From NCBI GenBank assembly GCA_963747005.1, contig CAVVDT010000003.1, positions 62,001 through 126,000 of the forward strand: 64,000 nucleotides of DNA, written 5' to 3'. Source of the stretch: CAVVDT01 sp963747005 (GTDB lineage: Bacteria; Pseudomonadota; Alphaproteobacteria; Rhizobiales; Aestuariivirgaceae). The notes beneath the pieces were generated by a model. The model had not been told where the DNA came from, searched no databases, and saw only the letters and a list, made by a program, of their open reading frames with translations. Below, one piece after another: positions 53,243 to 61,073 of the stretch. The translations under genes were made by a program, and so were the position numbers. The first letter of the stretch is position 1. Each line of letters starts with the position of its first letter.

Positions 53243-53878
53243 TTGAACAGCCGCAACTGTCGTCGGTGTTCATGGGGCAGGGCGTCCATAGCGGGCGGTG
53301 GTGGCCGGCGGGCCGGCATCATCAAGGCGATCGAGACCTGCTTCCCGAAATCGGAACGCCAACGCTGCCTGGCGCACCGCATGCGCAATCTGGTGGCCAA
53401 GGTGCCGGAAGACCTGTGGCCCGAGTTCAAGGCGCGCGCTACGGCCGCCTACCAGGCGCCATCGCGCGCCATTGCCCGCGACCTGGCAAAGGGGCTGGTC
53501 AGCGACTATCACAACGAGCTGCCGAGTGCGGTGGCCTGCTTCATGGATGACTTCGAGGCGGCAATCGCGCACCTGCGCATGCCGATCACCCACCGCCGAG
53601 CCATCAGGACAACCAATCTGCTGGAGCGCCTGTTCGTCGAGGAGCGCCGGCGCCTCAAGATCATTCCCAATGCCTTCGGCGAAAAGCCCGTCCTCAAGCT
53701 CATGTTCGGTGCCATGATCCGCGCCGCCGAGCGTTGGCGGGCCATCCGGGTCACCGACTTCGAGCGCCGTCAGATGGTCGCCCTCAGGCAGGAGCTCGAT
53801 CACCAATACGAGGCACCCAACGACCTCGTTAAACCGACCTCAGGCGAGAAGCCCAACGCCAAATTATCCAGCACTTAA
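53243..53878 (+). pseudogene. IS256-family (mutator type) transposase, C-terminal remnant
   Basis: The frame from about 53313 encodes RAGIIKAIETCFPKSERQRCLAHRMRNLVAKVPEDLW and RTTNLLERLFVEERRRLKIIPNAFGEKPVLKLMF, both diagnostic of IS256-family transposases, through the usual NAKLSST end at 53878. The N-terminal half with the first catalytic aspartates is missing, and the 5' end (53243-53312) is out of step with the family. A non-functional fragment, marking old insertion at the edge of the accessory region. I did not find its terminal inverted repeats. Confidence 0.85.
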
Positions 53879-53942
53879 CGGACTTGATCCAACGTAAAGT
53901 CGTTGGAAAGCTGCGGCCAGGAAGCCTTCTCTGGCTGATCCA

Positions 53943-54245
53943 TTAAGCGTTCCACCTGCAAGAATCTGTTGGTTGACGACGATTGCGCTTGGCATTGGCC
54001 AGCTGAACACCCGCATTAACCGATGAATTTGGGGCGGTGCGTTCCGGCGTCGACTCATGGCTGGAGAAACTGCAAAACCGTCGAAACGAAGCGCGGTTAT
54101 CCGGCGCTTCGGCCAGCTTCACATCCGACAGATCGTACCGGACCGCCAACAGCAAGGTCATCACCAAGGCCAGTGGTGGCCAGGCAGTTTCTCCGCGTGC
54201 TGCCGCATGGACGTTACGCAGGTGCGCGTCAATCGGTTCCCAGTC
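53943..54245 (-). pseudogene. IS5-family transposase N-terminal remnant
   Basis: On the minus strand the frame reads QFDWEPIDAHLRNVHAAARG, LALVMTLLLAVRYDLSDVKLAEA and RASFRRFCSFSSHESTPERTA, matching the N-terminal region of IS5-family transposases. After that the homology stops and the frame ends at 53943, so the catalytic DDE domain is absent. It abuts the last gene of the six-gene operon, so this insertion may define the operon's downstream boundary. Confidence 0.75.
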
Positions 54246-55260
54246 AAACTGTTTGGCTGGCTGTTGAACGTGGTATAGGACCTTCCTCGATCGTCACTTG
54301 ATAGTACCGCGTCGTATCATTGGCCCATGATTGCGGTCCACACCCTTCGTGGCAGAGATACATCTGCAGGGTCCAAACACCGGGTGTCGTAGGTACGGAG
54401 AATTCCAGCTGCCAGGTTCCATCCGTGCAGCGGGTGAGAGAGGCCGTCTCTCGATGTGGCAGACAGGAAAAGTGGCTGTCCCACAGCAGCACCATGTCAT
54501 CCCCCGGCCGGATATCCGACGGGGAAGTCAGGCGAGTGAAAATGCGCTCCCCCGCCTGGACCGTCGTCGGCAAGTCCCCGACATCCACCGCGGGACGCTG
54601 CAGAGGGAGCGACGCGGGTGGGAGCGAGAGCGAGTTGCGGATCGCATCCGCGAGCACCGGAATGCTGCCAGGATTGAAATAGGTGCCATGGCGCCCAGGC
54701 AGAATGTCACACGACACCTCCGGATAGAGGCGTCGCCACATCGGCCATGGGTCCAGGTTGCGCAAATACGGGTTGTGCTGTTCGCTCGCCGCACCAAACA
54801 GCAGGCTGCTGCGCAGCGGCAGAGGCGGCAGGTCCGCCCATTCCATGGCGATGAATCCTCTGACATTGCCGCCGGAAAGCACCAGCTCGCGGGCCAGTGC
54901 GGCGGCAATCGGTGCCCCCTGACAATTCCCTCCAACGAAGCATTCCCGGTTCCCCTGGGCCGGCAACAGATCAGCCGCATAATGCCGGGCCAGGAGCCTT
55001 TCATCCCAGGCAATCAACTTGTCGATGTGAACAGCCGTGTTCAGCGATCTCAATCCGATCAACGGCTGATCCTCTCCAAGCGCAGCCGCCAGGGCGGGGA
55101 ATTCGTGGGCAGCGTTGAAGACCCAGACCAGCGGTGGCTTGGTCCCGGTCTCGTTTGCGACCGAAATCAGATCCAGCCGTCCGATCTTCCGGCCCGGCCA
55201 GGTCGAGACAAAGTTGGCGATGATCTTGAGCTTATGTTCAGAGACGTTTACCCCGTCCAT
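54244..55260 (-). CDS. Thioesterase-like alpha/beta hydrolase with cysteine nucleophile and C-terminal beta domain
   Basis: 338 residues. The core (about 40-215) resembles type I/II thioesterases of natural-product synthesis: PPLVWVFNAAHEFPALAAALG, the nucleophile elbow GGNCQGAP with Cys113 where serine is usual, and a catalytic His191 in LPGRHGTYF. A separate all-beta-like domain (about 235-330, GERIFTRLTSPSDIRPGDDMVLLWDSHF to YYQVTIEEGP) is appended. It probably releases or transfers an acyl group from the operon's carrier protein. It overlaps the carbamoyltransferase gene by 23 bases and is last in the operon. Confidence 0.8.
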   Translation of the reverse strand: MDGVNVSEHKLKIIANFVSTWPGRKIGRLDLISVANETGTKPPLVWVFNAAHEFPALAAALGEDQPLIGLRSLNTAVHIDKLIAWDERLLARHYAADLLPAQGNRECFVGGNCQGAPIAAALARELVLSGGNVRGFIAMEWADLPPLPLRSSLLFGAASEQHNPYLRNLDPWPMWRRLYPEVSCDILPGRHGTYFNPGSIPVLADAIRNSLSLPPASLPLQRPAVDVGDLPTTVQAGERIFTRLTSPSDIRPGDDMVLLWDSHFSCLPHRETASLTRCTDGTWQLEFSVPTTPGVWTLQMYLCHEGCGPQSWANDTTRYYQVTIEEGPIPRSTASQTV

Positions 55261-56938
55261 GTTGTTTCTCTATCAATATCTCGTCGATCAACACCGCATC
55301 CAGCCCCGTGGTCAGGAACACGGCCAGCGCATCCTCCACCGAATGAACGATCGGCTTTCCCATGATATTGAAGCTTGTATTCAGCACAATAGGCACGCCG
55401 GTCAACGCGCCGAGCGCCCGGATGAGATCGTTCATCCACGGCGCATTCTTCGACGACACGGTCTGCAGGCGCCCTGTGCCATCCTTATGGACGACGGCCG
55501 GAATCCGATGCTTCCGGTCCGCCCGCCAAGGCAGGGTGAAGGACATGTAGGGTGAGGGCTGCGGCCGTTCGAACCAGTCCGGCACGGACTCGTCGGCGAT
55601 GACCGGCGCAAACGGCCGGTAGGGCTCGCGTCCCTTAACGTCACGATTGATTCTGTCTTTCACGTCGGGACCGCTCGGATCGGCCAGAATGGATCGGTTG
55701 CCTAGCGCCCTTGGGCCGAACTCGGCCCTGCCGCGCATGACGCCGATGATCTTTCCGACCGCTAGCCGTCGGGCAATCTGCCCGGCGCTGTCCGCGGAAA
55801 TATCCGTTGCCGCGCCGCATCCTCCCAGATGGGAAAGCCGGGACTTGGCTTTTGGCGATGCGGTGCTACCCAGAAAGGCCGTACCGTCTGAAACCGGTAT
55901 CCGGCTCTCTCGCGCCATCTGCATCCAGCTGAGAAGTGCTGCTCCAATTGCGTTGCCGTCATCGGCCGGGGCGGGCGGGACAAAGACCCGATCAAATCCC
56001 GTCCGGCCCGCGATCGTGCCGTTGTAGGATGAATTCAGCGCGCAGCCGCCAGTCAGAATCAGATTGCCTTGCGCCCCGTCCTGACAAACCGCCAGGATTT
56101 GGTCGGTCAGCTCCGAAAAGGCGGCCTGTCCGCTCGCCGCAAGATCGGCGGCTTCCAGAAACGGCGCGCTCGCAGTCCGGGCGAAATGTCGCAGCGCTTC
56201 TTGCGCTCGCATGATGGCTTCTTCTTCTGCAAAACGCAGGCGCCCCTTTTCGACCGACAAGACAGAGGTCATCACATCGCGGATTTCGGGACGAACCTGT
56301 CCATAGGCGGCCAATCCCATGACCTTCCATTCTTCACCCAAGCGCCAGTCGAAGCCGCATAGTCTTGTCAACCAGGCATAGAGCGTTCCCAGGCTGCCCG
56401 GCCCCCAGGATCGCCAGCGACGCCGGATCGTTCGCTCGCGCAGATCGAACAGGGACACCGCGCCCACCTCGCCCTCACCATCAATGACCAGGCAGGCCGC
56501 ATCCTTGACCGGAGCGAACAGGCTGGCCGCCACGGCATGGCAGAGATGGTGATCGAACCGATGGACCTCGGGCATGTGTTGCACCAGACCCAAACGCAAC
56601 AGCGATGCCCCGGCCCCGGCCTGGATCCCGGCTTGAAGCTGCCGAAGCCAACGCGCGTCGGTTGCCGGAAGCAGCGCGTTCGAAAGCTGCACCGGCAGGT
56701 CTGCCTTCACGGTCTGCCAGCTCGTCGCGACCAGCAACTCATCACTTTGCGGGTCAAAGCCGACGGCCGCAAGAGCGGCTTCAAGATGGTTCCCATGATC
56801 TGGCGCAATTCCCCAGGCGCGCTTGTCCTGCACGAAACGCTCGGTCGCCTCGGCAAAGGCGACCCGTCCGGTCTCGTCCACGACCGCCAGAGCAGGATCG
56901 TGACCAGAGGTCGAAAGGCCCAGGTGAAAAACCGCCAT
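55238..56938 (-). CDS. Carbamoyltransferase of the NodU/CmcH/TobZ family
   Basis: A 566-residue enzyme of the O-carbamoyltransferase family, which makes carbamoyl-adenylate from carbamoyl phosphate and ATP and transfers it to a hydroxyl. The Kae1-like N-terminal domain has GLSTSGHDPALAVV (residues 7-20), the metal/nucleotide histidines DHHLCHA (129-135) and ILTGGCALNSSYNG (294-307). The C-terminal YrdC-like domain has RAEFGPRALGNRS (404-416) and PYRPFAP (439-445). Full family length. Its start overlaps the ACP stop by one base (TGATG), so it is translationally coupled. It implies a carbamate on the pathway product. Confidence 0.93.
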   Translation of the reverse strand: MAVFHLGLSTSGHDPALAVVDETGRVAFAEATERFVQDKRAWGIAPDHGNHLEAALAAVGFDPQSDELLVATSWQTVKADLPVQLSNALLPATDARWLRQLQAGIQAGAGASLLRLGLVQHMPEVHRFDHHLCHAVAASLFAPVKDAACLVIDGEGEVGAVSLFDLRERTIRRRWRSWGPGSLGTLYAWLTRLCGFDWRLGEEWKVMGLAAYGQVRPEIRDVMTSVLSVEKGRLRFAEEEAIMRAQEALRHFARTASAPFLEAADLAASGQAAFSELTDQILAVCQDGAQGNLILTGGCALNSSYNGTIAGRTGFDRVFVPPAPADDGNAIGAALLSWMQMARESRIPVSDGTAFLGSTASPKAKSRLSHLGGCGAATDISADSAGQIARRLAVGKIIGVMRGRAEFGPRALGNRSILADPSGPDVKDRINRDVKGREPYRPFAPVIADESVPDWFERPQPSPYMSFTLPWRADRKHRIPAVVHKDGTGRLQTVSSKNAPWMNDLIRALGALTGVPIVLNTSFNIMGKPIVHSVEDALAVFLTTGLDAVLIDEILIEKQHGRGKRL

Positions 56939-57189
56939 CAGTCCGCCAGACGTTGCAGAATCGACTGTGCGAAGGCCCTCAGGGTTTCATGTTCGAAAAT
57001 ATCGGCCGGGTCCATTTCAATATCGAAACGGTCTTCGACCTCGCCGCAGAGCAGCACCGCATCGATCGATTGCAGACCCAGATCGGCAAGGACCGCGTCC
57101 GCGGTGATTTCTTCGGCAGTGAGTTTGGTGCGCTGCGCGATCCGTTCGCGCAGAAACTCATAGAGCAGCACTTCGGTGGATGGTTTCAT
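56938..57189 (-). CDS. Acyl carrier protein (phosphopantetheine-binding)
   Basis: 83 residues forming a free-standing carrier. The attachment serine is Ser41 in DLGLQSIDAV, with the usual four-helix pattern and acidic helix II (VEDRFDIEMDPADIFEHETLRAF). It is not the fatty-acid AcpP, whose motif is DSLDTVE; the DLGLQS form resembles carriers served by dedicated adenylating enzymes. It lies between the P450-like and carbamoyltransferase genes. A fatty-acyl-AMP-ligase-like enzyme encoded two genes upstream is the probable loader. Confidence 0.9.
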   Translation of the reverse strand: MKPSTEVLLYEFLRERIAQRTKLTAEEITADAVLADLGLQSIDAVLLCGEVEDRFDIEMDPADIFEHETLRAFAQSILQRLAD

Positions 57190-57201
57190 GTTTCTCTTCC
57201 G

Positions 57202-59361
57202 CTATCGATTTAGAGTACAAGGCAGTTCGCTCAGCGCCACCGTCTGCGACATGGGGAAATATCTCTGGCCTTGGACGACCAGGGATATTTCCGGATATTC
57301 GGAAAACAAGGCCGGGACGGCGCGCCGGATCACCAGGCGCGACAGGCTGGCCCCGACGCAGCGATGAAGCCCGTGGCCAAAGGACATATGTCCTGTACCC
57401 GCCGGGCGCGCTCTATTGATGGCCTGAAGGGTCAGACGGGCCGTGTGGCCTGCCTTCATCGACATATCGCCCAGTCGAAGATCATGTCGCGCCATGCGAT
57501 AGATGAACTTCGGACTGCCGCACAGCGCAATCAACTCATCGAGGATAGCATCCATCCACTTCCGGGTGTTGGCCTCCCTTCGTTCCTCGGGCGGGCGTGT
57601 CAGAATCCAGTGCAGGATATTGGCAAGGGTGTGCGAAAGGTTGAAGCTGGCACCATACAAGATCAGGACCACGGCCTTGATATCCTCGGCGAAGAACCCC
57701 TCCGGCCGGTCTGCAAGCAATCCCTCAAGCAGCGACGGCGGCCCCTTGCGGGGGGCCGGAATGGTCATCAAGGAGAGCGCCTCGCCAACGGTCGATTGCA
57801 CGCGCTCCAGTTCGCGCATGGGTAACCAGGGTTCCAGGACGTCCTGAACCTTTGGGGCGAGTTCCTCGAAACGGCCTGAATCGCTGGGAAATATACCAAG
57901 TATGGGTGCGACTGCATTTCGGCGTAGTCGGTCGGCAAAACCGGACACCAGATCCGGCCTGTCCATTTGCGCCAGCCCGCACAGGGCCTCGGCAATGGTC
58001 GCGTCTACCATATCGCTCCAGTCCTGCAGCCGGCTTGCGCCAAGACCATCGGCGATACAGCGGCGCAGCGCCAGATGGCGATCCCCGTCCATGAAGAACA
58101 AGGCGCTTCCGGCAACGCGGATCGCGCCGGTCAGATCGCGTCCGCTTTGCTTGGCAAGGGTGCGCAAGTGCTCAGCCATCTGTGGCGGGCCAAAGCGTTC
58201 ATTCTCACGGACGACTTGGCGAGCCAGTGACATATCCCGGATATCGCATAGCCGACTGGACAGCCGAAGGCAGCCGCCAACGGTTTCGCAAGGCAAGGCG
58301 ATCGGAGTTTGCATCATCGGCGTTTGCACGAATTTGCACAGCTCCTTGTTCAGCAAGAGGCGCGGGAACCGGCGCGCCAAGGTCGGAATGGCCTGCGAGA
58401 ATAGGATTTCGGTCAGGAACACTCCGGGGCACTTGTGTGCCCCGCTGCCAAAGCTCATGTGAGGCCCGCCCTGTTGTGTGCCGTTGCGCAGACAGGCATT
58501 GGCCCTGACGATGTCGACCACCCCGGTCTGCCCCTGACGGTAGAGGCGCCCCCGAACCTCTGTCGCCCGGCTCGCCACACGAACGAGGGTCCTGGTGGTC
58601 TGATACAGGCTGAGTAACCGCGGAAGTTCGCGCTCGGCCCAGTCGGGGCGGGTCGCATCTTCCCACAAGGCGCTTGGCCCCGTCAGCAAACCATAAAGCG
58701 CAAAGGCTAGCGATTGCGTGGCAGAGTTCGACCCGACCAGCAATCCCAGCACGAGATATCTGGCGTCCAGATCCTCTGGCAGCTCGTCGCGTTGTCGGTG
58801 AAGGTATTCAAGCAGGGTTTCGGGCTGGCCCTTGGTCTTGGCAGCTGAAGGATCCGGAAAGGCGCTGATGAGCAGACCGACCGCATGATCCAGTCTCTTC
58901 AATGTGGGGACGGAAAGATAGGGTTCCGTGATGCGTTGAACGGTTTCGATTGCCCGGAAGTATTCCTCGCTCGGGTTGATCGACAGGCCAAGCACCCGCG
59001 GCATGACCCGCAGGAACAGCGGAATTGTGAAATCGGCGACCAAGTCCGGCCGTGGCGCGCCCGCTAGCTGGTCGAGCCCATGGTCGATCGCCTCCTCGAC
59101 CGCGCCGCTCCAGCAGGCGAGGCTCGTCTTGCTGAAAAACGGAGCGATAGCCCGGCGGACCCTCAGATGGCTCTCGCCTGTCATGGCAACCAGCGTGTTG
59201 GCCGACAGGCGATTGAGTTCTTCAAGATTGATACCGCTCTTTTGCGAAAGTGACTTGAGATATCGATCGATCCTCGGCAGGTCGAGCATGCGCAACACGG
59301 CGGCGGCCTCGGTCGGGTTGCTCACGAAGGATGCCGGATCGGCCCAGATGTTATCCGTCAT
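57202..59361 (-). CDS. Fused tandem cytochrome P450-like protein (two heme-thiolate domains)
   Basis: 719 residues, about twice a short P450. Domain 1 (about 1-370) has a C-helix HLRVRR (65-70), an ExxR-like ELPR (245-248) and the heme loop FGSGAHKCPG with Cys311. Domain 2 (about 375-719) has HLALRR (429-434), ELIA at the ExxR site (609-612, arginine lost) and FGHGLHRCVG with Cys668. Both lack the usual acid-threonine pair of the I-helix (VGSNSATQ and YGASFNLS) and most of the meander between K-helix and heme loop. Heme binding is likely; normal oxygen activation is doubtful. Start overlaps the ligase stop by four bases. No frameshift or stop separates the halves. Confidence 0.85.
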   Translation of the reverse strand: MTDNIWADPASFVSNPTEAAAVLRMLDLPRIDRYLKSLSQKSGINLEELNRLSANTLVAMTGESHLRVRRAIAPFFSKTSLACWSGAVEEAIDHGLDQLAGAPRPDLVADFTIPLFLRVMPRVLGLSINPSEEYFRAIETVQRITEPYLSVPTLKRLDHAVGLLISAFPDPSAAKTKGQPETLLEYLHRQRDELPEDLDARYLVLGLLVGSNSATQSLAFALYGLLTGPSALWEDATRPDWAERELPRLLSLYQTTRTLVRVASRATEVRGRLYRQGQTGVVDIVRANACLRNGTQQGGPHMSFGSGAHKCPGVFLTEILFSQAIPTLARRFPRLLLNKELCKFVQTPMMQTPIALPCETVGGCLRLSSRLCDIRDMSLARQVVRENERFGPPQMAEHLRTLAKQSGRDLTGAIRVAGSALFFMDGDRHLALRRCIADGLGASRLQDWSDMVDATIAEALCGLAQMDRPDLVSGFADRLRRNAVAPILGIFPSDSGRFEELAPKVQDVLEPWLPMRELERVQSTVGEALSLMTIPAPRKGPPSLLEGLLADRPEGFFAEDIKAVVLILYGASFNLSHTLANILHWILTRPPEERREANTRKWMDAILDELIALCGSPKFIYRMARHDLRLGDMSMKAGHTARLTLQAINRARPAGTGHMSFGHGLHRCVGASLSRLVIRRAVPALFSEYPEISLVVQGQRYFPMSQTVALSELPCTLNR

Positions 59362-61013
59362 TGCAACTGCTCCCGCTCGGAAACACTGGCTGTGTTTTCC
59401 TCGAAGGTTGCGGCAACCTGCTGACGGCGTATCTTGCCGCTGCTGGTGCGCGGCAAGGCGCCGCGCGCAACGATGCGAATATCATCGAGTATGATACTGC
59501 AACTGCCTGCGATGGACTGTCTGATGCGCTCGACGACCTTCTTGGGATCTTCCAGCTTTGCCACGCCCGGCCGCAATTCGATGAACAGGCTGGCGTGGCC
59601 GCTTGCGGCGCGTTCGGGCATAAAGGCCGCCGCCGCCATGGGGTTGAGTCCAGGGTCTTGTCGCGCGGCCAGCCATTCGATCTCGGCGGCGGCGACTTTG
59701 CGGCCATTAACGATCACGAGGTCTTTCCGCCGCCCGGTGATGTACAGATGGCGGCCCAATATGCCGCCAAGGTCTCCAGTCCGCATCCAAGATGTCCCGT
59801 CGGCCTCATTTTCGAAGGTTTCTGCCGTTTCCTCTGGCAAGCCCAGGTAGGCGGCGCTGGCTGAGGCCCCGCTCAGCCAGATCTCGCCCGGTGTGCCATC
59901 CGGCATCGCGACGCCGGTTTCCGGGTGGGTGATCCGGATATGGCGCCGCGTGTCCTCGGACAATGTGCAGGGTTCGACGGCTGCCCAGCCATTCGGGACA
60001 TCAACGTCCTGAGATCGCTCTCCGGGTTCTCCCGCGGAAAAGAGCGTGAACTCCGCCATCCCGTAGCACGCGAATACGGCCTCCGGCGCCAGGCCATGGC
60101 GTGCGAAACGCTGCCGGAACCGGTCCAGGAGACCCGCCGGCACAGGTTCCGCACCGCAAAAGGCACGCTCCCACGAAGACAGGTCCAATCCCAGGCAGTC
60201 CTCGTCCGCGACCCGGTTCAGGCACTCCTGAAAGGAAAAGGCCGGGCCGCCGCTGTATGTCGCCCGGTAGGTTGAAATCGCCTCTAGCCAGGATAATGGG
60301 CTGCGGATCATCTCATAAGGACTCATCTGCACCGAGTAGGCCCCGCTTAGAAGCGGGTAAAGGATGCAGCCCATCAATCCCATATCATGGTAATGCGGGA
60401 GCCAGTTCACCATAACCGTCCGCGCGTCCATGCCCCAGAGCTTCTGGACCATGGCGCAATTGGCCCTGATCTGCGCGGCGGTGATCGGGACGGCCTTGGG
60501 AAACCTGGTGGAGCCCGACGTATGCTGAATGACGGGGGTGGCTCGATCCGCCGCCTGTCTGGCGCCGGGAAGAAGCCGCAGTTCGGGGTCGTCAACGGCC
60601 AATACCGGACAAATCTGGCGACCGTCCTCATCACGCAGTTGCGCTTCCACGGCCTTGCGATGAGCCAATGTGCAGAGAACCGCAGTGGCATTGCAGATTT
60701 GCGCAATGTGGCGCAACCGATCGGGCTGGTCGGCCGGGCGTGGTGGTGCAACCGGTACCAGAGTCTCTTCGCCGATCAATGATGCAAGCAATGAAAAAAG
60801 AAAGCTCTCCCCGGCCGGCAGCGCCGCGATGAGCACATGCGGGCCATCGCCCAAGCAGGCGTCCCATTGCTGCAAGCATTGCTGTGCCTTGGCCAGCAAC
60901 TGACCGCCGGTGTAGTGGTTCGCCCGGTTGCGGCGTCCCAATACGGTGATCTGGCGCTGCTCTGACCGCAATTCGAGAGTGCGCAGAACATCTGTTCGCA
61001 GGCTTGTCATCAT
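59358..61013 (-). CDS. Fatty-acyl-AMP ligase-like adenylating enzyme
   Basis: A 551-residue ANL-superfamily enzyme. It has TSGSTRFPKAV (phosphate loop, residues 165-175), NWLPHYHDMGLMG (203-215), the strongest sign of fatty-acyl-AMP ligases, YGMAE (317-321), MRTGDLGG (410-417), and the catalytic lysine K527 in PRTSSGKIRR. FAALs form acyl-adenylates and pass them to an ACP rather than to CoA; the insertion that distinguishes them from CoA ligases cannot be judged by eye. I chose ATG 61013; a TTG at 61034 is an alternative. It probably loads the operon's ACP. Confidence 0.9.
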   Translation of the reverse strand: MMTSLRTDVLRTLELRSEQRQITVLGRRNRANHYTGGQLLAKAQQCLQQWDACLGDGPHVLIAALPAGESFLFSLLASLIGEETLVPVAPPRPADQPDRLRHIAQICNATAVLCTLAHRKAVEAQLRDEDGRQICPVLAVDDPELRLLPGARQAADRATPVIQHTSGSTRFPKAVPITAAQIRANCAMVQKLWGMDARTVMVNWLPHYHDMGLMGCILYPLLSGAYSVQMSPYEMIRSPLSWLEAISTYRATYSGGPAFSFQECLNRVADEDCLGLDLSSWERAFCGAEPVPAGLLDRFRQRFARHGLAPEAVFACYGMAEFTLFSAGEPGERSQDVDVPNGWAAVEPCTLSEDTRRHIRITHPETGVAMPDGTPGEIWLSGASASAAYLGLPEETAETFENEADGTSWMRTGDLGGILGRHLYITGRRKDLVIVNGRKVAAAEIEWLAARQDPGLNPMAAAAFMPERAASGHASLFIELRPGVAKLEDPKKVVERIRQSIAGSCSIILDDIRIVARGALPRTSSGKIRRQQVAATFEENTASVSEREQLQ

Positions 61014-61073
61014 CAGGACCTGTCGCTGCCGCAACAGGACATTCCGGCCGTCGGGGCTACGCGACCAGGGGCC

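Noticed and set aside
55238..56938. The carbamoyltransferase as a symbiotic nodU
   Set aside because: No other nod genes and no nod box are visible; the operon partners (ACP, FAAL-like, radical SAM) point to a different pathway.
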